From contig QPMI01000290.1 in NCBI GenBank assembly GCA_004431415.1, positions 27,868-91,867 on the forward strand: DNA of 64,000 nt, in the 5' to 3' direction. Positions 23,186-31,568 of the stretch are shown piece by piece. The notes below the pieces were generated by a model. That model did no database searches. It saw nothing but the letters and a program-made list of their open reading frames with translations, and was not told where the DNA came from. A program made the translations under genes and the position numbers. How positions within the stretch are numbered: position 1 is the first letter of the stretch; every line of letters begins with the position of its first letter. This stretch comes from Cyanophora paradoxa (taxonomy: Eukaryota; Glaucocystophyceae; Cyanophorales; Cyanophoraceae).

Positions 23186-24459
23186 ATGAACCTTCGCTCG
23201 AGTCGCGCGCGAGGTCAGAAGTTTACGCATGCGCATCCATCTGCAGCAGGTTGGAATTCTCAACCGGCACGCAGCGATTACGAGCTGGTGTGTAAGCTTG
23301 ACGACGTGAAAACGATCTCGAAGGCCCTTGCAGCTGTTCAGTGGAAGAAGGACCAGGTTGGCATACGTGCTTGTGTGAGTTCGAATTCGCCCCCAGCTGA
23401 AATGTTTGTAGATTGCGAGCGTGCATATCACGAAGAATGGCTTGAGATTTACTGTGGAGGAAGGGCGCTGCGTGCAGTGTCGGGCTTTCTTTCAGCACAA
23501 CATATTTGCGAAGTTTGCTGATAGGGCAGTGCATCTCGTCTGTTCTCACTGCACCACAGTTTCCACTTCCGAAAGGACCAACTGGACTTCCGAATAAATC
23601 TGAATATGCTTCTTGAATGCCTGAACATCTTTCAAGGCGCTTCCTCTCTCGAGATGGTGTACGCTGGGCAAGGCCACCCGTTGTCACTTTTGTGAGCTAG
23701 AAGTCTAATTGAGAAGATATACCTCTTACTAACGCTGTGCAGACTGACGGAGGGTGAGACTGTGTCGGAGTGCGGTTTGCGGACTCTGCAGCCTGGCCTG
23801 GAGATGGACCTTTCCTTTCGACGAGTGCCAATCCAGAACAAGGCGACTCTGAATGCAAGCGAATACTCATTTCATTGATCAAAACTCTAAGTTCACGCTT
23901 ACCGCCCGTCAGTCTGAGATATTGAAGGAGGCCTTTCAAGATCTCGAGCCTTATGGTGGTGCTCCAGACACCCCTGTCACAGTATGCATGTCCCCAGACT
24001 CGCCGTTTCTCAAGATAAGCACCTCAAGTCCATATGGGGACTTCGATGTATGTGATCATGATATGATAAAATAGCGTCATCTGTGCTCATCCATAGCAGG
24101 CGGAGTTCCCAATGCTGAATGATCGGGATCAGTTTATGGAGTTTGAGTCGCAAACTACTCAGACATTCAGGTTTGCATCACTACGTGCTCATTGCTGCCA
24201 CGAAGAGTTCACTTACCACGGGGATTAGCTATCAACTTTCTATGATGCAGCCCAGCATCAAGGCACTCTCATCATCGACATATACTAAAATAAGAATCAA
24301 TGCTGAAGGAGTTCTCAGCATGCAGCATGTGCATCCTTTATTCCCATCTCAATGCGACCTGAGGTGCCCGGAGCTAATATCTCAAACCAGATGATTCAGG
24401 CGTCAGAAACAGCGCCAGCAGTCTTTGTCGACTTCCTCATCCTTCCAAACGAGGAGTGA
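23186..24459 (+). CDS. RAD1: Rad1, subunit of the 9-1-1 checkpoint clamp
   Basis: DNA-damage sliding clamp subunit (partners Rad9 and Hus1) that recruits ATR-pathway factors at damaged or stalled replication sites. Start M-N-L-R-S-S-R-A. Exons then give C-K-L-D-D-V-K-T-I-S-K-A-L (near 23295), I-T-K-N-G-L-R-F-T-V-E-E (near 23430), F-R-I-N-L-N-M-L-L-E-C-L (near 23595), a helix Q-S-E-I-L-K-E-A-F (near 23920), M-S-P-D-S-P-F-L-K-I-S (near 23990), P-S-I-K-A-L (near 24250), I-N-A-E-G-V-L-S-M-Q-H (near 24295) and a final exon ending in F-L-I-L-P-N-E-E with stop at 24457-24459. These match Rad1 throughout. Seven or more short GT-AG introns are needed. Base composition is clearly less GC-rich than in neighbouring genes. 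The junction near 23525-23570 is the least certain. Confidence 0.85.
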
Positions 24460-24589
24460 CAGATTGGAGTGACAAAATGCATATTGCTCTTTCAAAGCTA
24501 CGGGCCCAGCACCCGGGACTCCTCCCTCCACGCTTGAACAAAACGGCCCATGCCTGTGAGGGAGGGCCGGGGGCGCCCCGTTTCAAAAT

Positions 24590-24613
24590 CCCCCCCCCCC
24601 CCCCCCCCCCCCC
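24590..24613. repeat. 24-base poly-C run
   Basis: Homopolymer in the spacer downstream of Rad1, just upstream of the first member of the dispersed short repeat family. Confidence 0.95.
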
Positions 24614-24685
24614 TCCACCCCCCGTCCCCAGCACGTGTTGGGGCCGCACGTAGTCAAAAAAGCATCTCGACGCGTACTGAAACTG

Positions 24686-24812
24686 CATGTCCAGGCTACA
24701 AGTGTGGAATCAACCTCCGCAGCTGCAGCTGCGGGCCCAGCCCACCAGCAAGTGCTAGCTGGCAGGCCGGGCTCTGATCATGACCTGACAAGCCAGGCCC
24801 TGCGTGGCCCCC
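24686..24812 (+). repeat. Short interspersed repeat family, member A
   Basis: About 120 bp: a caggctacaagtgtgg-like start, a core gcagctgcgggcccagccca, and an end of the form ccctgcgtggcccccc. Other members lie at 25602, 27638, 27834 and 28230. Confidence 0.75.
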
Positions 24813-24840
24813 CATATATATAGTACTAGTAATATTGGTT

Positions 24841-25565
24841 TTTTGGTTCGGTGAACGGCTGCCTGGTGGCCGGGGGCGCCTGGTTCTGCCTCTTCTTCCT
24901 GCCTCGCGCCAAAATCACTCAAGTACGCGGTGCCCGCAAATTAGTAAAGACGGGCTGCGTCCAGCGCCGAGCAGCGGACACAGATCGTCGTGTATGTACA
25001 CGCCGTCTTCTACTCCCTACTTTACACATTGGTCGTCATTGCGTCGCTTTCCAAGCCAGGCGCGGTTTCCAATCTCGCAGACTTGAACTCCTTCGATGGC
25101 GTTCATCGACTTCTGGCCAGCGAGGATGTAAGCTCATAATTCTTTCGAGTCGTAATCAAAGACGCTCAACCCCTGAGGGCCTAATTTTACAAACGTAATC
25201 GTAATCAAAGACGCCCATGGCCAACCAAACCTGCTCAACCAAATAAAAAGAAACCAATGCTTTGGAAACTCCCCCGCAGACGACGCTTGCTGCGTGGGTA
25301 CACTACGTTGTTTTCGATGTCTGGGTAAGTTCTGATAGCGAAATGTATACGCACAACACATGCTTTCCATGAACGCCTTTTTCAGATTGCAAAGTGGATC
25401 TCCGACGACTCCTCCCGCCGTGGGATATCTCATTTTGTGGTGGTACCGTGCTTCTTCTTGACCATGATGGTTGGTCGTGCTGGATTGTTGCTGTACCTTG
25501 CTATTCGGACAATCCTTGGGCGCTCTGGCGAGCAGCAGGCGAGCAGGACAGACAAGAAGGACTAG
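24841..25565 (+). pseudogene. ABA4/DUF4281-like gene, 5'-truncated copy
   Basis: Copy of the gene at 26848-27601 with the same introns, so it arose by DNA duplication rather than retrotransposition. It begins mid-exon at the codons for F-G-S-V-N-G-C-L-V-A, without the start codon and first residues. It carries a 9 bp in-frame insertion (three residues, near 24873) and a Pro-to-Arg change in the conserved G-P-A-G motif (near 25487). The rest, including the stop at 25563-25565, is intact. The upstream sequence is unrelated, so I call it a pseudogene unless an unseen upstream exon supplies a start. Confidence 0.7.
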
Positions 25566-25601
25566 GGGTTGAGCATCTGGACACGTACTAAAATCGTGAG
25601 T

Positions 25602-25741
25602 CCGGGACACAAGTGTACATGTACACATGTGGTAATGTACACTGCAGCCGCCGCAGCTGCGGGCCCAGCCCACCACCGGCCGGTACCAGCAAGCTGGCGA
25701 TGGCCGTCCGAGCTCAAGCCAGGCCCTGTGTGGCCCCCCTA
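25602..25741 (+). repeat. Short interspersed repeat family, member B
   Basis: Follows the truncated ABA4-like copy. Contains the palindromic acaagtgtacatgtacacat segment and the gcagctgcgggcccagccca core. The left part is also within the ~830 bp duplicated block. Confidence 0.75.
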
Positions 25742-25866
25742 TAGTAATGCGCCTCCCCCACGGAAACAGAGTAGTCGAAAGAGTAGTATAGGCCGGAGTA
25801 GTCGAAATAGGCCGGAAACAGAGAATTCGAATTCGAAGTGGGACAGGAACGCTGATGCACTGCCCG

Positions 25867-25920
25867 CCCCCCCCCCACCCCCCCCCCCCCCCCCGCCGCC
25901 CCCCCCCTGCTCCCCCCCTG
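25867..25920. repeat. Interrupted poly-C tract
   Basis: About 50 bases, nearly all C with a few A, G or T interruptions, in the spacer between the truncated ABA4-like copy and the small minus-strand gene. Taatcg-type simple sequence surrounds it (26050-26100). Confidence 0.9.
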
Positions 25921-26100
25921 AGCTCGAGCGGTCCAGTGTTTGTGAAAGTTTACTATCCCCGGGCACCCTGAAAGCTTTCCCAAAGGATTGCGAAAGGAAA
26001 GCTTTCTTCCGAGCTCAGGCCGAGTCTCCTGCAGCCCGGCAGTGCCCGTTATCGTTATCGAAATTCGGATGTGTACTTCCAGTCGTAATCGTAACCGACC

Positions 26101-26604
26101 TCAATGGATTGCAGCTAGGCTGCTGGTCTGCATGATGCGCTGACCACCGTCGAGGCAAATGCATATAGCACTCATTCGCGAGGGCATCGAATATTCATTT
26201 CCCCCAAACCTGGAGGAATGCTTCTGCGGAAACCGCTTCTCCCCTCTTCCGCCGTTGTCTGTTGATCATCTGTATGATGAAATGAGCGCTAGCGTTTGCG
26301 TGGTGTTTCGTAGGGAGCGCCAGCACACCTCAAGCGTCGGCATTATCGGAATGATCAGGTTGCCGTGGTAGGAGTCCTGCGCCGAGTAGTAGCCAGTTTT
26401 CGTTTGGACGTACTGCAGAAGCTGCGCAGGCGCACAATATGTTCCGTTAACGTTATCATCGGCTCGGATTACATAATCTCATTTAACGCACCTCCTTCTT
26501 GGCCTGCTGAAGCTTATCTGCGACCTGCTGCCGCCGCTCCTGCTCCAGCTGCCGCCGGACGTTGTCTGTCTCTGGAGCCGCCGCGACGTTATCGTCTTGC
26601 TCCA
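26101..26604 (-). CDS. Small predicted coiled-coil protein, about 97 residues
   Basis: Spliced by eye from four exons in compatible phase. Exon 1 (ATG at 26604) encodes an acidic start followed by a charged helix, R-R-Q-L-E-Q-E-R-R-Q-Q-V-A-D-K-L, and ends at a gtgcgt donor. Exon 2 encodes L-L-Q-Y-V-Q-T-K-T-G-Y-Y-S-A-Q-D and P-I-M-P-T-L-E. Exon 3 encodes a basic segment (I-N-R-Q-R-R-K-R-G-E) and exon 4 ends S-L-A-A-I-H with stop at 26101-26103. I do not recognise the family. The helix suggests a coiled coil in a small complex subunit. The start lies 243 bp from that of the divergent ABA4-like gene, so the two may share a promoter. Confidence 0.45.
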
Positions 26605-26847
26605 TGCGTAGAGCTTTAAGCCTACATCCGGCGCTCCACGCGCTCGAGCCAGCGCGGAAAGAGAGAGAGAGCAAGTAAAAGACACTCCCAGGACTCGAAC
26701 TCGAGTCTGGGTGGTGGTAGCGCCCTAAGCGCTGGCGAGTGGGGGTACGCGGTCCCGCCGCCTGTGCTGAGAGCTCGAGCGCCGCTAGCCACACGCGTAC
26801 GCGCGAGTGAGCCGCTAAATACCATCTTTCGCACATTACCCGCAGCA
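26605..26847. promoter_or_regulatory. Putative bidirectional promoter (coiled-coil gene / ABA4-like gene)
   Basis: 243 bp separate the two divergent start codons. It includes an imperfect hairpin around 26690-26715 (cccaggactcga and its partner). Function is inferred from gene layout only. Confidence 0.35.
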
Positions 26848-27601
26848 ATGCCAATCCCGCACATTCCTCTTTCGGACCGCGAGCTTTTTGGTTCGGTGAA
26901 CGGCTGCCTGGTGGCCTGGTTCTGCCTCTTCTTCCTGCCTCGCGCCAAAATCACTCAAGTACGTGGTGCCCGCAAATTAATAAAGACGGGCTGCGTCCAG
27001 CGCCGAGCAGCGGACACAGATCGTCGTGTATGTACACGCCGTCTTCTACTCCCTACTTTACACGTTGGTCGTCATCGCGTCGCTTTCCAAGCCGGGCGCG
27101 GTTTCCAATCTCGCAGACTTGAACTCCTTCGATGGCGTTCATCGACTTCTGGCCAGCGAGGATGTAAGCTCATAATTCTTTCGAGTCGTAATCAAAGACG
27201 CTCAACCCCTGAGGGCCTAATTTTACAAACGTAATCGTAATCAAAGACGCCCATGGCCAACCAAACCTGCTCAACCAAATAAAAAGAAACCAATGCTTTG
27301 GAAACTCCCCCGCAGACGACGCTTGCTGCGTGGGTACACTACGTTGTTTTCGATGTCTGGGTAAGTTCTGATAGCGAAATGTATACGCACAACACATGCT
27401 TTCCATGAACGCCTTTTTCAGATTGCAAAGTGGATCTCCGACGACTCCTCCCGCCGTGGGATATCTCATTTTGTGGTGGTACCGTGCTTCTTCTTGACCA
27501 TGATGGTTGGTCCTGCTGGATTGTTGCTGTACCTTGCTATTCGGACAATCCTTGGGCGCTCTGGCGAGCAGCAGGCGAGCAGGACAGACAAGAAGGACTA
27601 G
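26848..27601 (+). CDS. ABA4/DUF4281-family membrane protein
   Basis: About 140 residues from four exons. Exon 1 (M-P-I-P-H-I-P-L-S-D-R-E) covers the first hydrophobic helix and ends K-I-T-Q. Exon 2 starts I-V-V-Y-V-H-A-V-F-Y and ends L-L-A-S-E-D. Exon 3 is T-T-L-A-A-W-V-H-Y-V-V-F-D-V-W. Exon 4 runs from I-A-K-W-I through G-P-A-G-L-L-L-Y-L to T-D-K-K-D and stop. All joins are in phase 0 and four membrane helices are predicted. The W-V-H-Y and G-P-A-G-L-L signatures match the DUF4281/ABA4 family. Plant ABA4 is needed for neoxanthin formation, but other members have no known role. No plastid transit peptide is visible, so a carotenoid function is only a possibility. A truncated second copy lies 2 kb upstream. 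Confidence 0.75.
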
Positions 27602-27712
27602 GGGTTGAGCATCTGGACACGTACTAAAATCGCGAGTCCGGGACACAAGTGTACATGTACACATGTGGTAATGTACACTGCAGCCGCCGCAGCTGCGGGT
27701 CCAGCCCACCAG
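26886..27712 (+). repeat. ~830 bp direct repeat, copy 2 (copy 1 at 24841-25676)
   Basis: Contains most of the ABA4-like gene with its introns and 110 bp of downstream sequence. Differences seen are a 9 bp indel, one amino-acid change and a handful of single-base changes. Confidence 0.9.
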
Positions 27713-27742
27713 CGAGCTGGCCAGCTGGGCTTGTGTGGCCCC
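27638..27742 (+). repeat. Short interspersed repeat family, member C
   Basis: Downstream of the intact ABA4-like gene; same core as member B (gcagctgcgggtccagccca) with a different right end. Confidence 0.75.
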
Positions 27743-27833
27743 GTAAGGAGAGCAAATGTGCCTCCCTGCGGACACTATCTAGACTCGCCGAGTCGATCTC
27801 TGTTTCGCATTTGGACACGTACTTAAACGCAGG

Positions 27834-27921
27834 TCCGGGCTACAAGTGTGGGAATGTACACAGCGGCCGCCGCGGCCGGGTCCAGCCCACCAGCGAGCTG
27901 GCCGGCCGGACCCTGCGTATA
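27834..27921 (+). repeat. Short interspersed repeat family, member D
   Basis: Starts with the gggctacaagtgtgggaatg form seen in member A, then a GC-rich core and the ccagcccaccagcgagctgg motif followed by a ccctgcgta end. Only about 190 bp from member C. Confidence 0.75.
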
Positions 27922-28010
27922 CGTACGCATGAAGACCGAACGTCGACCCTGAGCGTTGAAACCAGCCACGTGCACGCAATCAGAGACCGTCGGACTAGCA
28001 ATATTAATCG

Positions 28011-28190
28011 TCATCGCAAATCCGAGAGCTAGGGCCTCATCGCCAATCGCGATCGTAGTCGCAAATCCGAGACGGCCTCATCGCCAATCGCAATCACAAA
28101 TCCGAGACGGCCTCATATGCATCGCCAATCGTAGTCGTAAATCATTGAATCCGAGCTCGAGACGGCCTCATCGTAACCGTAATTCAAAGA
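28011..28190 (+). repeat. Degenerate ~40-50 bp tandem array
   Basis: Four to five imperfect units built on caaatccgagacggcctcat followed by cgccaatcg and a taatcg or cgtagtcg spacer. Confidence 0.8.
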
Positions 28191-28229
28191 TGCCCGCGTT
28201 TGCCCGCCCCGTCCCGCCCCGCCCCGCCC

Positions 28230-28285
28230 CGCCGCGGCCGCTGCAGCTGCTGAGCCGGGGGCCCAGCCCACCAGCGAGACTCGAT
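28230..28285 (+). repeat. Short interspersed repeat family, member E (partial)
   Basis: Only the core and the gggcccagcccaccagcgag part are present, preceded by a cgccccgccccg run. Confidence 0.6.
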
Positions 28286-28397
28286 CTCTGTTTCGATTTC
28301 GACAGTAGTTTACTCATTGTAGATGAGTGCTGATAGCTGCTACCAAACATCACGTGTCACGCTCATGCATGCGCATGGTCATGGCCAGCACTTGCGA

Positions 28398-29203
28398 TCA
28401 AGCAGCATCATCACTTGCAACGTCTATGCCAAGCTGAGAGAGAAGAGAGAGAACTGCTTCATTGTCGGGGTCAATGTCGATAGCCTGCAGGAATGTGGTC
28501 AAGTTGTCGTTGAGGATGCAAAAATCTGCACGGCAGATAACCTTCTCATAAGCTTCGATGGCCTTCTCAAATTTCCCCAGTGCACGGTAGAAATCACCAG
28601 CGTAGACATGAGCAGGCACAAAATCTTCGACGAGCCTCTGCGCTTCCAATGCGTCCGCCAACGCGTCTTCATATCGTTCCATCGTAGCTAGCACAGCGGC
28701 ACGGTTCAGCAGCAGGATCTCTAATTTTGGTGGAGACGTGTTGATGCTCTATGTAGCGATCAATATTGACCGATCGGCTTGCGGGCGATGATCACCTCTG
28801 TAAATGCATCGAGTGCCTCTAGCAACCTCCCTTCGGCGAACGCGGCCGCTCCTCTCTCGGCGAGCATTTTTGCGTTGTCGTTCGTATTGTTTCCGCCTGG
28901 AGCGGTTGCAGCGACGGTGCACGGGGAAGCGTGAATAGTTCGAAGGTTTGTGTCTTGCACAGAGGCGGGCCGGATCGCATGGAATCGCCCGGTGCGACTC
29001 GAGGTCCAGCGCGAGCTGCGGATTTCGAGGGCCGCCCGAAATCTGTTGCAAGGTCGCTCGAGCGTGCTACCGTAACGCTCGGCGCCATTTGCCGCCGCTG
29101 CCCTCGTCCTGCACAGGGGCGGCCGAACGAGAGCGCCCGCTGCTTGGCTGGTCGAAGCGAGAGGGGCGCACGTTGCGGGTGCGGCGAAGCCAATGCGTAG
29201 CAT
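28398..29203 (-). CDS. TPR-repeat protein, probably plastid-targeted
   Basis: Three exons. The first (ATG at 29203) starts M-L-R-I-G-F-A-A-P-A and is rich in Ala, Arg, Ser and Thr for about 100 residues with an early Phe, which suggests a transit peptide. It then enters a TPR helix pair (A-E-R-G-A-A-A-F-A-E-G-R-L-L-E-A-L). Exon 2 continues with L-L-N-R-A-A-V-L-A-T-M-E-R-Y-E-D-A-L and a canonical TPR (Y-A-G-D-F-Y-R-A-L-G-K-F-E-K-A). Exon 3 gives A-I-D-I-D-P-D-N-E-A-V and ends with an acidic tail, stop at 28398-28400. About three TPR units make this a protein-interaction adaptor of about 230 residues. It diverges from hemL with 261 bp between the starts. Confidence 0.75.
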
Positions 29204-29464
29204 CTATGCGCGACCGCGCGTCAGCGACTCTGAATAGCGACCGAGAAAGGCTTGCGTACTTCGGGAGACGAGTGGCCGAGCGACAACCACTCCGGGATAG
29301 CCTGGAGGGCCGTAACGTGCCAGACGCAGCGCTTTAACGCGACAACGCGGCTGAACGCGCCGTCAACGCGGAGAGAGGGGGGTACGGGGCGCTTAGGGCA
29401 AGTATCTCGGATCGGGCGGCTTGTTCGGTCGTTGGTTCGTTCGTGTCAGCAGCCTTAACCAACG
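29204..29464. promoter_or_regulatory. Putative bidirectional promoter (TPR gene / hemL)
   Basis: 261 bp between divergent start codons of two probably plastid-targeted proteins. No specific element was recognised; a role in shared regulation is inferred from position. Confidence 0.4.
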
Positions 29465-31157
29465 ATGGACACCGCGTTCGCGCTCGCCGTTCCGGCGACG
29501 ACCCGCCCGGCGCCGGTCTCGCGCTCGTTCGGCCTTCGCCCGGCGGCGAAGGATCTGCGCTCGGCGCAGAGCGGCGCTTTCGGGGCGAAGGCCACCGTTG
29601 TCGCCAAGCGGGAGCAGCCCAGCACCCGCTTCTCCGTGTCGGCCTCGTTCAGCACCGCAAAGTCGGACGAGATCTTCAAGCGGGCCCAGGAGATCATGCC
29701 TGGCGGCGTTAGCTCGCCTGTGCGTGCGTTCAAGTCTGTCGGCGGCGGTCCTATTGTGTTCGACCGCGTCAAGGGCCCGTACGCGTGGGACGTCGACGGC
29801 AACAAGTACATCGACTACATTGGCTCGTGGGGCCCGGCGATCTGCGGCGCGACCAACGACGAGGTCACCGCGGCGCTCAAGGCTCAGATTGAGAAGGGCA
29901 CGAGCTTCGGTGCGCCCTGCGCTCTGGAGAACGTGCTCGCGGAGGCGGTGATCGACGCGGTGCCGTGCGCGGAGATGGTCCGCTTCGTCAACTCGGGCAC
30001 GGAGGCGTGCATGTCGGTTCTGCGCCTCATGCGCGCGTACACCAAGCGTGAGAAGATCATCAAGTTCGAGGGCTGCTACCACGGCCACGCGGATATGTTC
30101 CTCGTGAAGGCCGGCTCGGGTGTCGCCACCCTTGGCCTCCCCGACTCGCCCGGCGTGCCGAAGACGACCACCGCGGCCACCCTCACCGCTCCCTACAACG
30201 ACCTCGCGGCCGTCCGCGCCCTCTTCGAGGCGAACAAGGACGAGGTCGCCGGTGTCATCCTGGAGCCCGTCGTCGGCAACGCCGGCTTCATCACCCCGGC
30301 ACCCGGCTTCCTGCAGGGCCTCGTCGACCTGTGCCACGAGTACGGCGCCCTCTGCTGCTTCGACGAGGTCATGACCGGCTTCCGCATCTCGTCCGCCCCC
30401 CGCGCCGCCCCCCGCGCCCCCGCGCCTCACCGGCATTTCTTTTCCGCGGCGCAGCTACGGCGGCGCTTCGAAGCACTTCGGCGTGACCCCCGACCTGACC
30501 ACGCTCGGCAAGGTCATCGGCGGCGGGCTGCCGGTCGGCGCGTACGCAGGCCGGAAGGAGATTATGCAGATGGTCGCCCCCGCGGGCCCCATGTACCAGG
30601 CGGGCACCCTCTCGGGCAACCCCCTCGCCATGACCGCCGGCATCAAGACCCTTGAGATCATGAAGGCGCGCCCCGCGTGCGCCCCGCTACCCCCACCGCC
30701 CCTTACGCGCCGCGCAGCGCCCCGGCCAGTACGAGGAGATGACGCGCAAGACGGAGAAGCTGATCAACGGGATCCTCGACGCGGGCCGCGAGGCCGGCCA
30801 CGAGATCTGCGGCGGCTCCATCTCTGCCATGTTCGGCTTCTTCTTCTGCAACGGTCCGCGCCCCATGCCGCCCCGCGCGCCCCGCGCCGCCCCGCGCCGA
30901 GGCGGGCGGGGCAGGCCCGATCCGGAACTTCGAGGACGCCAAGGCGTCGGACACGGCCAAGTTCGCGCGCTTCCACCGCGCGATGCTGGAGCGCGGCATC
31001 TACCTCGCCCCGTCCCAGTTCGAGGCCGGCTTCACCGGCATCCAGGTGCCCCGTCCTCACCGCTGCCCGCGCCGCCCCGCCGAGCGCCGCGCAGCACTCG
31101 GACGAGGACATCGAGCGGACCATCGCCGTCGCCCGCGAGTGCATGAAGCTCATCTAA
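29465..31157 (+). CDS. hemL: Glutamate-1-semialdehyde 2,1-aminomutase (plastid tetrapyrrole synthesis)
   Basis: PLP enzyme converting glutamate-1-semialdehyde to 5-aminolevulinate, the committed precursor of chlorophyll, bilins and haem in the plastid. A transit peptide of about 60 residues starts [11 protein letters not shown]. The mature part shows [19 protein letters not shown] (PLP phosphate site), [15 protein letters not shown] (PLP ring Asp) and T-L-G-K-V-I-G-G-G (catalytic Lys near 30510). Five exons: the first is long, to about 30389, and the last ends M-K-L-I and stop at 31155-31157. The intron at 30666-30717 is a GC-AG intron by reading frame; the other three are GT-AG. Frame, length and motifs are complete, so it should be functional. 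It gives direct evidence that the host makes tetrapyrroles by the C5 pathway. Confidence 0.95.
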
Positions 31158-31518
31158 CCCGCCCGCCCCCGACCGTACCCCTCCCGACGACCTCTCAACC
31201 CGCCCTCCCCTAGGCCCCCATTGTCCCTGTCCTTGTCCCTGTCCAATTGCAACTCCATAACAAAGTCCGACCGACAACTCGAAGCCCAGAGTTCACCCTC
31301 AACCGAGTCAGAACCGGAAGTCCAACCCCACCCAATTCCAACCCCAAATGAAACTTCGACTCTTTAATCAAAGTCCGACCGTCGGACCCCCATTAGGGTA
31401 CTAGCTCAACCCCCAAGGAGGGCCAGCCATGCGCAGAAAAGCCGCCGGGGGGCCGAATTCGAAATCTTGAAGCTCAAGCGTAAGGCAAGGGATTGAAATG
31501 GCATCGAATGGCGTGGGG

Positions 31519-31551
<33 letters not shown>

Positions 31552-31568
31552 GCAAGAGAGCGACCTCC
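31158..31568. other. Convergent spacer with a 29-base poly-G run
   Basis: Between the 3' ends of hemL and the PARG gene. Contains short direct repeats of tgtccctgtcc (near 31225), a less GC-rich stretch, and an uninterrupted G run at 31522-31550. No gene seen. Confidence 0.6.

Noticed and set aside
26680-26720. tRNA-like T-arm (ggactcgaactcg) on the minus strand
   Set aside because: The stem around the ttcga loop does not pair as a 5-bp T stem, and no acceptor or anticodon arm can be drawn; it is just a hairpin.
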